A stretch of DNA of 64,000 nucleotides. Source: Pterobdella sp. o SKG-2022. Its lineage: Eukaryota; Annelida; Clitellata; Hirudinida; Piscicolidae. Below the pieces are notes generated by a model. It was not told where the DNA came from. It searched no databases and saw only the letters and a program-made list of their open reading frames with translations. The position numbers and the translations under genes are program-made. The first letter of the stretch is position 1, and each line of letters starts with the position of its first letter. The stretch spans positions 3,118,908-3,182,907 of the forward strand of contig OZ038324.1 in assembly GCA_964035795.1 (NCBI GenBank). Reading direction: 5' to 3'. Positions 19,147-31,400 of this stretch are shown in pieces.

Positions 19147-21234
19147 TCAAATCCAATGAGGCCTTCTTGGATAGAACCTATAGGGCAACTTATACTGTCG
19201 CCTGGTGTTGATCGACTGCATTTTAAATCTGTCCGTGTTTCCTATGTGCCTTCTTTGTTGTAATTTTGGTTGACTCACCAGACTTCTTTGATGCGTGTAA
19301 AAATCTCCAAGCTGCCTATAAGAGTTTTGAGGGTTTTTATCAAAGGGTGGAAAAGGTTGGTAGAGGTTGCCAGGATGCATACCGGTGTATGAGTCCAAAA
19401 GCAGGTTGTTGTATGAGTTGTTGGAATGTTCTGACGGAATATAACTGAAAGAAATTGTTGTTTTATAGTAAATTGATTTTCAGATAGACAAACGCATAAT
19501 GTTAGAAACTTCAAGTTTTTAGAAAGTCTATTTTTTATACGAAGCTTCACAAAAAAACAAATCATAAGTTATTAAATCTGTGACATAGCATTCATAATCT
19601 CAGATGCATAAACGTTTGAAACCTGGGTGGCTGAAAAGGGACAACTTCGGAAAAACTTTCTCTTTTGACAACCTTCTCCTCTTTCTTGTATGCGTCGACA
19701 TCGGGCTTGTGATTACGAGTATAAGGGGATCTGAAAAAGTATGCAGCTCGGATGCTGTTGCAGTTGTTCATCTGTGAGTGGTACAACCCTCTCTTCTCCA
19801 ACATGGTGTTGCTCAGACTTTCGGAACTTTCTTCATAAGAATGCCGCTGACGCAGCTTGTTGTTGTTGTTGTTGTTGTTGTTATGGTTGTCTTTCATACT
19901 GCTACACTCTTGCACTTTGCTCGAGTTGTTGGTGCTTACAACGTAGTAGAAGATTTCATTGATGGGGTCGTAATGATAGTTTTGTGAAGCAAAACCGAAT
20001 TGCACGCTTTCAGACTCAACATCGAAAGATGTAAATGGCTTAAGATCTTCGAGCTGCTTGGAGAAATCCATTGCTGAAGCTGGTGTAAGGTACACTTTGG
20101 AGGCCGGTGATAGATGCGATAAAGACTTGATGTTCTGAAAATTAAAGGTTTATAAAAGGATATTAATCAACCACTTTCATGAATAAACATGAATCTTTTT
20201 GTAAGTCAAAAACCACATTATTAAGGGAAGTGAAATAAATATCTATTAAATTTCATTTATTATAAAAAACAATTATCTATTAGTCTTTTAAAGCGTTAAT
20301 GCAATATCTAGTTATTTATTTGTAAATATTTTTTATATATCTATGTGAATATTGTTTTCATAATTAGATATATAACCTTCAAATGCAGTTTTTTGTCCTG
20401 TTTGTTGAGTTGATAAGGGCAGCTGTGGGATTGCATGGTCATTGAAGTTGCGTAGTTTTTCTTGTTTTTTTGAAAGTCACAGGTATCTTTTCTGGATAAT
20501 TTCAGACATTCTAGATTGTCGTTATTTTTGGAGCTGTTTTTATCTTTTTTCTTACGTTCGGAAAGTTTGAAATCAGAGCTGTTTTTGTATTTTTTCGAGA
20601 ACAAAACTCTTCTGATGCTTTTCCTGTCTGTGATGACTGTACTGTTACTGAGTTTTTTCATGAGTTTGAAGATGTTGTCAACAGAAGGTGAAAACTTTTC
20701 TATGGGTCTTTTTATTTTCTTTAGGCGGCTTTTTAGCTTTCGTTTGTAATTGTTTTTGAGGCACGAACCGACTTCCTGGTTCATGACATTTCTTCTGTCT
20801 TTGTTGTCTGGAACAATCGAATCCTTCATGGTTTGATTGTTTTCTGCATTCGTGTTGCACTCCAACATCTCGATTTTTTTATCAGCCACTTTATCGATTT
20901 TCTGGATTTCTTCAATTTTTGGTGGTAATTCATTATCACAAGTGTAGTATGAGTTGGTGGTGGTAGAAGTGGTGTCATTGAGACTTTGTCTGTTCTGCAA
21001 AGCAAAAGTGATGTCTTTAGATGAGTTTTCGTTGGGTGACTTTTTTTTGTTTTCGGCACCCTGGTCTTGGTTGGAATACGTGTATCCAAAACTCAATTCT
21101 CGTTCCAGTTCTTTCACATCAGTCTTTTCTAGACTTTTAAGGCGTAACTTAGATTTTGGTGATTTCTTTTTTAAATATATAAAATCCATGTCGTTAACGT
21201 GATGTTTAAACTTTCCATTACAAACTCGTTTCAT
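19147..21234 (-). CDS. three-exon gene, 555-aa Lys/Ser/Asn-rich protein, unknown
   Basis: Exons on the minus strand: 21234..20377, 20134..19623, 19444..19147. Donors GTTATA and GTTTCA, acceptors TTTTCAG and TTTCTTTCAG; phases 0 then 2 agree exactly, so two ORFs that lack ATGs become exons 2 and 3. Start ATG 21234..21232 (MKRVCNGKFKHH). Exon 1 is very basic (NYKRKLKSRLKKIKRPIEKF, RKSIRRVLFSKKYK), with a short Cys/Tyr stretch (NSYYTCDNELPP). Exon 2 holds YHYDPINEIFYYVVS, a poly-Asn run and a Ser/Arg part; exon 3 is Pro/Arg/Tyr-rich (YKLPYRFYPRRPHWI). I recognise no domain. The start is about 130 bp from a possible + strand first exon, so the promoter may be bidirectional. Confidence 0.7.
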
Positions 21235-22057
21235 TTTTTCTTTTTTAGAATTATAGTTTTCGATTCTTTTGCAATTTTTACGTTTTTCTATTAAAATATT
21301 ATTTTTTCAAGTTGTTGTTATTTTTATACGTCATTCTCACGTATTATTCATAGCGACTTAGTATGGTATTGAAAAAAAGGAAATATGGCATATCAAAGTC
21401 TCGAATAGAGTCAGTGCCTCTGGGGTAAGTCTTCAGAGTAAAAAATTTAGGAGAATAACCCTTAAATCGCATGCGCGTAAAAAAGAGGTTAAGAATTTTG
21501 ATGTTTCTGTCTGATGAGGTTGAACTTGCAAGAAAATTTTTTTTTCAAACCGTACAGTTGAACTCAAATTCTCTTTTTCTATGCTTATTATGCATATGGC
21601 TAGGCTTTGAACTTTTTATGAATTGAAATATTTTTAAGAATTAAGACTTTTATTAAATAAAAACCACAATGAAGAGGCTAATTTTATCGTGAAGCCGCCC
21701 ATAGTACCTCTTTCCCTACAAGACGATAATGCTAAAACTACTGTTTTGAAGAAGTTCATAATTTAAAATTGTGATGTTGTTTTTTATAGAATATTCCATT
21801 AGAATTTCATCACACAAATATAGTAATTCAAAATTATACAGCTTTAATAAAGAATATTTTTGCAGGTAATAGAAAAAGTAGATTCTGTGTAATTGTTTTG
21901 AAAATGGTTAAAAGAAATAACGCCGCCTATGAAAATACAAAAAGAATTAAAATTTTGCTAAAAGAAGTATTTAAAGAAATTGTTCGCATTTCGATAGGTC
22001 AATTGAAAATTTAAATTTCTTTTAATGTATGACTAATAACTATCATAAAATGAACAG

Positions 22058-22987
22058 AGTCCAAAAAGTGGCAAACAAAATACGAACAAAAATGTGCAAG
22101 TTGTTTAAGGTGAAATGTCTTAACATTTTTTTGACAATATTATTTTGGTTTCAACTAAACTTATTTATATTTCAACTACTCTGAATAATAATTATTTTTA
22201 CAGAAATTGCAGACATCAAAATACTTCTGCAAAAAAAGGATTTAAATTGATTGATTTCAAAAATGAAATTCATACAAAAGACAAATACTCAGATGATGAA
22301 GATAGTGAGTGTGAAATAATTTCTAACAAACCCGCTTTAGAAATTCCTGAAACCATGCCTGTTGAACATGAAGAAGTTTTCCATAATTACAATGAAACAT
22401 ACTTGACTGATGACAGTGCAGATAAGAGTGTCTCAGATGTCTCTTCATTCCACTTGTCGACTTCATCTTCAACACATCATAAAGACTTAAGCAACATTCC
22501 AGAAAACATTAATGCTTTCAGGAATATCATAGAATCAAAGACATTTAAAGATAATTATGAAAAATCACAAAAAACAAAAATTTATTCTAGTAAAACAAAA
22601 AATATGAAAAAATCTTTCTCAGAAACATCAACTTGTCATGACATCTTGAAAGACTTCATTGACAGCTCACCACAAAGAAGCATCACCACACAAAAAACCC
22701 TTACACCCCACAAGTACCAAGTAATGACCACAAAGACAGAATCGATCCTCGAAGGATTTTTCAAGTCACACAATGACTCAGCAGACAGAGACACACCTTT
22801 GAGGCCTGATGATTTGGAAGAAACATACTGCCCACTGCAGTCAGGTAGGCAAGCTCAACTAGCAGATATATCAGCTGTTAACAAAATTGATAAAAAACTC
22901 TCCAAAAACTACCCGTATGTTGAAAAAGTGCTCAAAAAACATGATCGTATGAATCTTAATGCTTACACCTGTGAACAATGTGAAAAG
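22058..22987 (+). CDS. CtIP/SAE2 C-terminal-like fragment (partial gene model)
   Basis: Two exons can be supported: 22058..22109 and 22204..22987, phases agreeing, reading KKWQTKYEQKCASCLRNCRHQ across the junction. After a Ser/Thr-rich stretch come LRPDDLEETYCPLQS and a final motif YPYVEKVLKKHDRMNLNAYTCEQCEK. Family knowledge: CtIP/RBBP8 proteins carry YxYxEVVRKKEERRKL-HxCxECE near the C-terminus, where CtIP activates MRN in DNA end resection. The following RHR/FW..GFP part of that domain was not found. A donor GTTATC follows at 22988; the next plausible acceptor (24799) leads to a non-matching tail. An ATG with a strong GTAAGT donor at 21363..21424 may be the first exon but I cannot join its phase. 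Either exons are missed or the gene is degenerate. Confidence 0.4.
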
Positions 22988-23035
22988 GTTATCCCATTTA
23001 TTATTTTCATTATATTTATTACTCATTGTATATAA

Positions 23036-25458
23036 AAATATTTTGTATTTTAAAAGTTGAGCAACTAAGTCAACTATTAGATCACTGTTAATTGCTCTTA
23101 GTTCTGCAATTGGTAGATCTCACAAGATGCTACTCTATATAAACTCTAAAATTGAAGCACGTCAGCATGTAAAACATCTTTCATACCACCAATACAACAC
23201 ATTTTTGCTTACATAGTGGTTTGGAGGTTTGGGTGAGGAGGAGAAGAAGGAGAGGATGAAACACTGCAGGCATAGGACTCGTTTCAAGGTTGCACTCTCA
23301 ATTGATAGATACCAAGATTCAAAGTTTCTTTATCAATTATATTTAGAAGCTTCTTTGCACAAATGATATAAATGAATTGATAATAATAATATGAAAAAGG
23401 TTATTTATCTAAGTAAATACAATATTCTATACAATATCAAATAAGAGAATATCCAAAACTTGAAGAATGGTCAGGGATATTACGCAAAAGTCACTAATAT
23501 ATAGATCACAGATTTGTATATTATACATACTGTGAACTATTGCTTTATGAGTGATTGAACTTATCGAAAATTATAGCCTTAAGGAATAAATCCATTAAAG
23601 CTTCACAAGACACGCTGTAAAACTTAGATGCTTGATTTTAAATCCAGCTGAGTGGATAAAGTGTTTTAGCCGACTGCTGTATACCCCAGCTACTAGGACG
23701 CCTACAACAGTATAATCTAACATGAATAATAATAATAATAATAATAATTATGTCCAACTATATATATATATATTTTTGATCTATTTTAAAAAAATTCTTT
23801 TTTATCATCCTTTGACATCTGTTTCCATGATAGAATGGGTCAGACAACCCTCAAATATATTCTAAGTTATTATAGTCATAGACACGTATGTAGAATCTTC
23901 TGGTCCAAACGCATGTCTACAGATAAAGTAAACGCTCTCATTGAACCAGAAACATGTAAAGTAAAAAAACGACGCTTGCAAATCCTTGGCCACATTTTGC
24001 GTATGGACGACCATGTTTCGGCAAAATAAGCAACCATTGATTACATCAAAACCAAAAAAGAAAAACAAGGAAGACCAAATACCAGCCTACTTACCACCAT
24101 CAAGGATGACTTGAAACGTCATTCCTTTTCAATAGAAGAGGCAATCGAACTTGCAAAAGAGGAAATCGTGGAAGTTGGTGGAAAGCCGTGATTCAGCGAA
24201 CGAAAAACTCTAATTATTGAATCAACATTCATTTTTTAGCGCCTTTGTTGTAAACCCTAATAAATAAATAATAGTCATAACCCACCATGATGGCCCTCAT
24301 ACACAGGCTCCACCGAGCACTCCTGAAGGCTTCTGGACCATAGGTCTGCCAAACACACAACAGTGCCACATCCTTAACGATGGTGTGTTAATCATTTTAG
24401 TGTGCATGGCTTGTCATATAAACAGTATTAGATTATATTGCTTTATATGTCTCAACAACTGGGATTGACAGCCGTCTGTCTAGATCATTGATAATACTTG
24501 TATTATAATTTATGAAATTAAGCACATTAAGTGTTTAATTGGTTTGTGATTTTTAAATACTTTAATGCTAAGGTTTTGAGACAGTGTATTAAATGCAAGG
24601 CTTTTTCTTTTTTAGCGCCTTAGTCAGTCTGCTTTTCTGGGTATCTGTGGGTTTTAATGGCAGGTATTGACAGGCGGTTTTTTGACCTGGTTTTCATTTT
24701 TCTTGGTGTAAAAGCTTTGCCTATATTTGCACATGACAGATATATTCAATATTTAGTTTAAGATAAGTTGATTTTTAATGATAGATATTTATTTCCAGAA
24801 AACAGAAATGAAAAAGACCAAGGCGACGTCAAGAATTTCAGAAGGAAGAACTCTTACAAAAAACTATTTTAGATTCGAATTAACCGCATCAAATTCATTT
24901 AAAAATATTGAAAATAAAATTAAAATTTTTTATAATTTGATTTTTAATAATTTAATGACTACGGCAACATCATTGGTTTTTTTAATATTCAACAATATAT
25001 CGAAGCATTTTTACAAGTGAAAATGTGATCAAAGCGACGAATGGTGTAGACACACTTGATGCACAAGACATACGCAATTCTTTACAATGACACACGTTAA
25101 TATCATAGCCTCTTTAATACTAACAAGGATAATAATGAAATAAATAAACTTAAATAAGCGTGGAGACATTAAGATCACAAATAATGTGGTATTATGCTAT
25201 ATACAAATATGGTTATAAATGTAGAAATACACTTGTGAGGTTAAAATTGACAAGCCATTCGACCGGTTGGTTATCTGTTAATGCTTTAAACTCATCAAAG
25301 GAAGATTTGAACTGAGGAAAATAAATTTCGTTTGATAAAAAATGAAATGTCTACGCTAAAAGCCATAATAAAAATGGTATAACTTGAGAAATAAACAGAT
25401 TCAACTCAGGCTTCACAAGTGAGATGAGTGGCGTGGCGGGTGCTTCAACCTTAAGCGC
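23036..25458. other. repeat-rich gap or long intron after the CtIP-like exon
   Basis: Contains an AT-rich interspersed motif near 23545, the repeat shared with 1810 (about 23667..23725), an (AAT)n microsatellite at about 23725..23749, a retrotransposon 3' end at 23815..24250, and an open stretch 24799..25020 that begins after a good TTTCCAG acceptor but encodes no recognised sequence. The MAP7-like gene ends at its right edge. Confidence 0.5.
23815..24250 (+). mobile_element. 3' end of a non-LTR retrotransposon (degenerate)
   Basis: Conceptual reading gives KKRRLQILGHILRMDDHVSAK, a stop, then KEKQGRPNTSLLTTIKDDLK and AIELAKEE. This is the usual C-terminal signature of CR1/jockey/RTE reverse transcriptases (RLQWLGHVLRMD ... 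GRPxTTW ... DL ... A..LAQDR). The reverse-transcriptase catalytic part is absent and at least two in-frame stops are present, so it is a dead 5'-truncated copy. Its protein differs from the RTE copy at 42.8-44.7 kb, so it is a second family. Confidence 0.7.
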
Positions 25459-28400
25459 TCACACTTGAGGATTCAACCATGCTTCCAGGCTGTCGTCTGC
25501 TTCTGGAGGTCTGTTATTTGATACGTCGTCATTAATGTCGTTAGGTACGTCGGTAGCATCTGCAGTTTGGTTATTGTTGGAATCGTTTTTGATGTTCGAG
25601 AGGATATAGTTGTCGTTACATACGACTTGTGACCCGTCGTTGTTGTTGTTGAGTTGGTCGTGTGAAGTGGAGTTAAAGCTGTCTTTTATATCGATCAAAT
25701 CAATGCTTAGAATTTCTTCCTTTTTGTTGGGTGTTTCCTTTTCGACGGCATCTTCGCTGAGTTGCAGCTGTTGGAAAAAAAGGATGTTGTCTGACTTCCT
25801 AATGCAGCCCTCACTTATAGACTCCTGCACTTCCTTTGATTTTGTGTCCTCCTTCACCACGGACTGGCAAGCTTCCCGGTTGATAACTGTTATCTCTGGG
25901 ATGTCTCTTGATGTATTGTTAGATGTTGACTTATTTGAAGCTCCAACTTCATCTCCTCCCGCCGAGTTGTTCTGATCTCCATCCACCGCATCTTCACTGA
26001 CTTCTTTCGCGATTTCAAACGAAACGTTTGAAGCACTAACACTCGAAGCGGCATTAGTGTACACGGCAGTTTCGGCAGGATTAGTGTCCACGGCAGTCTC
26101 AGAGACATCAATACCTGCATTGTTGATGTCATCGGGCTGTTTGTCATGTTGAGCATCGGAGTTAATGAAACCACTCGATGCAGTTTTGTTCTTCAACTTG
26201 TTGCCAAGCATCTGCCTCAAGAGAGGAGATTTGAATGTTGATGGTTCATCCTTGCAAGCCTCTTGAGAGTCCAAGATGGGTTGAGAGACGGGGTGTGGCA
26301 TGGTCTTTTCTGGGGCCTTCGATGGAGTCTGGTTGTTTGCTTCCTGTGGCATGGGATTAATATCGTGTTAAAAAAATGAAGTCATAGAATTCAAAAATTA
26401 TTACCGGCGCCTTGCTTGTATCGTCAGTTTTCACTCTCTTCATAATCATCTCCAACTTCTATCAATGGAAAAGTAAAAAAATGAAACATTAAAAAATATT
26501 CACGCTTCAACTAAAATTTGAAGGTCAATTAATTGAAGGTAATAATTCGAATAACTTAAATACAAATTGAATCAGACTTTTTTGCGCTCAAGCTTGGCTT
26601 GTGCCTCTTTTTCTTCTCGCTCCTGCCTTTCCTTCTCCTTCTTTGCTTGCTCCTCTTGGGCTCGCTGTTCCGCTTCCAATTTCTGTATCAGTCACATTCA
26701 TCTTTCAAGTCATAATTATTGAACTGCATTACTAAGCCATCGCCATAGAATTAATACCTTCCTTCTAAACTTCTAATGTCACATGATAATAACTTCAATC
26801 AATCCTTTTACTGACCTCTTTACGTTCAGCCTCGAGTCTTTCTTCCTCCAATTTCCTTCTCTTCTCTTCCTCCTCTACTGCCTTCCTAAACCTTAAAAGG
26901 TGTTTCACATCATCGTGATATATATTCACTTTTTAAATTAATAAATAAAATCAATTAAATACACACAAAAAACAAACCTCTCCTCTTCCGCTTTCCTTGC
27001 TTCCATCACCATCCTTAACTCCTCCTCCTCCCTTCGTCTCTCTTCTTCTTCCTCTCGCCTCTGTCTCTCTTCTTCCTCCGCTCTGCAACATAAAGCATCA
27101 TCTTAACAGCGTCAAGAGATCAAAAATTTTATGAAATCTAAACAACTCTTGTTCAATCTATTTTAATATGAAAAAGAACCTAGAGCAATGAAGATAGAAA
27201 CATAGCAAGAAAAAATGAGCATAATTTAGAAAAAGATGACTTGAATACTGAGAAGCAAAGATTAAAAAACAATATAACATCTTACTTGAGTTTCTCTTGT
27301 CTCACCCGTTCTTCTTCTGCCTCTTGCTCAGCCTTCTCCCTGGCAAGTCTTCTGTTTTCAGCAAGCCTTCTCTGATGCATCTCCTTGTCGCTCAACTCGC
27401 TCTTCTTTTCCACCTCCTTCACCACTACCACCTCCTTCACCACTTCTACTTCCTTTATCTCTTCCATTTTCTTCCTCTCTTCCACTCCCTTCACATCTTC
27501 CACCTTTTTCTCTCCCTCATCTGCCACCTTGCCTCCATTGATTTCCACAAGAGCCACGCGGTCTTGAGGTGTTGTGTGGTTTGGGAGGAAAGTTTTTTTG
27601 TCTTGCGATGCCCCTTCCTTCATTGGAGTTCCCAGAGATTTTCGTTTCTGTTTGGTTTTCATATTTATCATTTCAAAGACATTATAGGCATTTTTGTTAG
27701 ACTATAAATATTGAGTCATAATTGAAATTACATTTATTTAAAATTTAGTAACAACCCAACATAAAATTTAACAATGCATTCACTTTCGAATTGATCAACA
27801 TAATAGAACACAAACCTTGTTATGGTTGGGCACACTGATGCTCTTACTCAACTGCATGATATATCAAATATTTAACTTGCATGATAATTGAATATCTGAC
27901 TTGAATAGTGCATCGAAAAGTTAACTTTCATGATATATTAAAGATTTCAACTTGGTTCAGGCAATCCCATCAAAGGGTCACCTTATCTCCGGTGGATTTT
28001 CTCCTCTGGTCAGACAGCAGTGGTGATTCAAGGGAGGTTGTCATGACCTTTGATGCTTTTTGAGTAGTCTTCTCTGGCTTTTGTCTTGTGCCACCCTTCC
28101 CATTGTTTCTGTCTTCATTGTTTTTCACATCCTTTTGTGGGTCTTTCACTGACCTGCTACTTCTGGGAGTCTCTTTGGCCTTCAATGGTGCACTTGATTT
28201 CATGGGCACGGGGGTCTTAGATCTGCCTACCTTGCTTGTCTTGCTGTGAATAATTTCAATTTCTTTTCGAATGTGTAAAACGAATTTAAAATTTTTACTA
28301 AACAAAGCAAACAAACAGTGGTTCAATGATAATTTTCTTATTGTTAGTTTTGCTGGAAACAGTTTGAGCTTGGATCTGTGGTGACATCTCGGAACGATTC

Positions 28401-31400
28401 CTTCGCGTCAAGTTGCCCACAGAACGTGCTCTGCTGGCTCTCTCCTCGGTCACTTTCATTGCAGCTGGAGTCTTTGAACCTGTGGATCATTCATTCTTAT
28501 GGCACATGTGTCATTCACTTAAAAAAGGAATCAGTCATTCACTTAAAAAAGGACAAGATGCGGTATTATTGGTGAAGAACTCACGAAATCTTGGACAAAC
28601 ACAAATGGAACTATTGAGAGGGGCTGGAGAGTTTGAAATGTTGAGATGGTGGGTGGAGGAGTGAATGAGAAGGGAGGATCTGATCTGATGAGAAATGGTG
28701 GCGGAAGAGTAGTTGGGAGCGACTGACTGGTGCCTCGCAGGCCGCTTTTTAGACGGTTCTGTGGATGTCTTGCGGGATGCTCTTTGAGATGCTGCAGTGG
28801 TAGAGGACTGGCGAGAGGAGGTGGGAGAAAATACCGCCCTAACACTTCTGAGGGTATCGTCCAACAGACCCACACTCTTGGACATCAATCCCAAATCTTG
28901 GGGAGGATGTGTTAATCACTGAGTCTCAACATTCTGCAAAGATCGAGTCTAACAAACAAGTCCAAGGAATTAGTGGCAACCAGTCAAAGTTAATCAACGT
29001 AGTAACAGGAATCACAGAACGATAAGATTCTTCGTTAACGACTAAAACAAGTGATGAAGCTTGGTAACATGCAGTGAACGAACATGCAAATGGTGAATGC
29101 GGTCTATATATAGAACTGTGATGGATAACAGATTTCACATTAATATGACAGCATGTGTGTTACTTAATAGGTCCGTCGTAGCTTTAAACAACCTTTCTAT
29201 ATTAATTTCAATTATTTAAATAAATTAATATTAACTTTTATTTTAAATATGAATAAAAAAATTAAAATTTAATTAGAAACTACAAAAATTCAAATATAAA
29301 ATACAAAACATTTAAAAAGATGGATGAGTCATGGCGTTAATAAGAAATATGCATACAGCAGATATATAAGAATGTGGCTCACACTGTGACCGGGTCGCAA
29401 TTCAAGATAACGTTCATACATTCATGCCGCTGAAGAAGATTATTAGAAAAGATAACACTATATCATTGCGAAAAAATGCGATACTTTATAAAGATACGCC
29501 AGAGAATCTTAATTTCTCTTCTGGGAGCTATACAAAATACCTTCATTATGCTTACAAACATGGAGCACATAGGATAGAATCATCATCTCACCGAGTTTTC
29601 GTTTGCAGCAGACGATGGGCTGTTGGTTGAAAGTACAGCTGGAGGCTCGAGCATCGATGACATCGTCGGCCAGCCATAGTTGATGTGGTGACAAGTTGAT
29701 TGGCGTGATCACCCTGTTTATATCCTCCTCTTCCACCTTTATTGTCATCTCAGACTCCTGTCCGCGCGCATTTGACGGCGTTCTAGTCTTAGGCACTGCT
29801 CTGTTCGTTGTGACGTCAGAGATGCTGTGAAGGTTGTTTGCGAGGCTTTTTGCTTTGGATAGACTGTCCCTTCTAGCAGGCCTTTTTACTCCTCGAGTTG
29901 AGTTGTTGCTGTTGTTTTCCAACTCGAAGTTGATGGGAGCTTGTGACCTGCTTCGTTTGACTGTGCCAGAGTGAGATTCATTCGTGTTGCTTTCAAATTT
30001 CTTTAACTTGGAGCGAGGTGGTCGTACAAAAAAGTTGTTTGGGTGTGAAAACCCTGGCATAAATATTCCTACAAAAAATATATTATCAAGTTGGTGGGAA
30101 ACTATATTCAACGACACGTGTTTAAGGATGACAAGAATATCTAATGAAGCAGCACGCATGAGTGAAGTTATCTATCAAGCAAGATTTAAGAAATTTATGG
30201 GTAATAGAAGCTATACTAAGCTTAACATGCAGGTAAAAGAACATTCATTATGAAGACTATGTTTTGTAGTAACATTTGAGAGATATGGTAGATGAAAGGT
30301 GAATATGCTCCATAAAATATTACCTTTTTTGAACATGCATAATTCTCTAAAATTTACAATGAAAAAGATAAAAAAAAAAACAACGTAACAATAAAAATAG
30401 CATCTTTAGAGACCAATTGCACATGCACAACACCTAACGCACCCAAACAACACAATGTATATGATGATGATGATAGAAAATCTTGAAGTATATATTAAGT
30501 CCATTTTTAAAACACTACAAGGAACTATATTTCACACAAAAATATCTTAGAATTGATATTATATACATATTAAATAGAAAATACATCTTAAAACAACAAA
30601 GATTCTGTCATGGATTCTTATGTGAATATGCACAACATCAACATAATCTCATAACACAACATACTATAGCCTACCTATCTAGTTATACGTCATATATGTA
30701 TTCCCTACTTACACATCCACACACACAGACAACATACCACTTTTAATGGGTTTTTTGAAATCAAACTTGGCTTCTTTCTCAGCGGTTTTTTTCAATATAG
30801 CCTGCTTGCGCTCCTGATGATAGTATTAGCAAAATCATGATGACATGTAGCTAGTTAGTATAATAGTGAAAATAGATGTCAGAATAAGTATTAAATAGAT
30901 AGAAAGATCTTCTGCTGCATTCATCCACGTTTATGCAAGTGCACAAAGAGTATGTGTTGCTGGAAATATTTTTTGGCATTCCTTGTCTTTTGAATTGCTT
31001 CCCACAAGATTTACAAACCTATTTTTCCTGGAAGACTTTTGTAGGCAATAGTCTGATATGATTTTCTAATCCAGTTTTATTTAAGCATGGTTTATTAAAA
31101 TGAAGACATTTTAGATTTTTTTCTGATTATTTGTTTTCTTTTTAGACATCTTTTTTGGCTTTCTCATTTATTTCTTTAAACTGGTTCAGTTTATTCAGTT
31201 TTGAATATATGTGTAAATAAGATAGATAGATAAATAGATACATAGATGAATATGCTTTTAAATCTGGTTTTAAAACAAATACACTGAAAAATTTTTTCTT
31301 TTCATAAAACCTTCTGTATGACATTTGTATTCTTATTCATGTTACTTATGAATCATAATGAATCATATATTAGAAAGTTTAACAAAGCTTTCATTAACAC

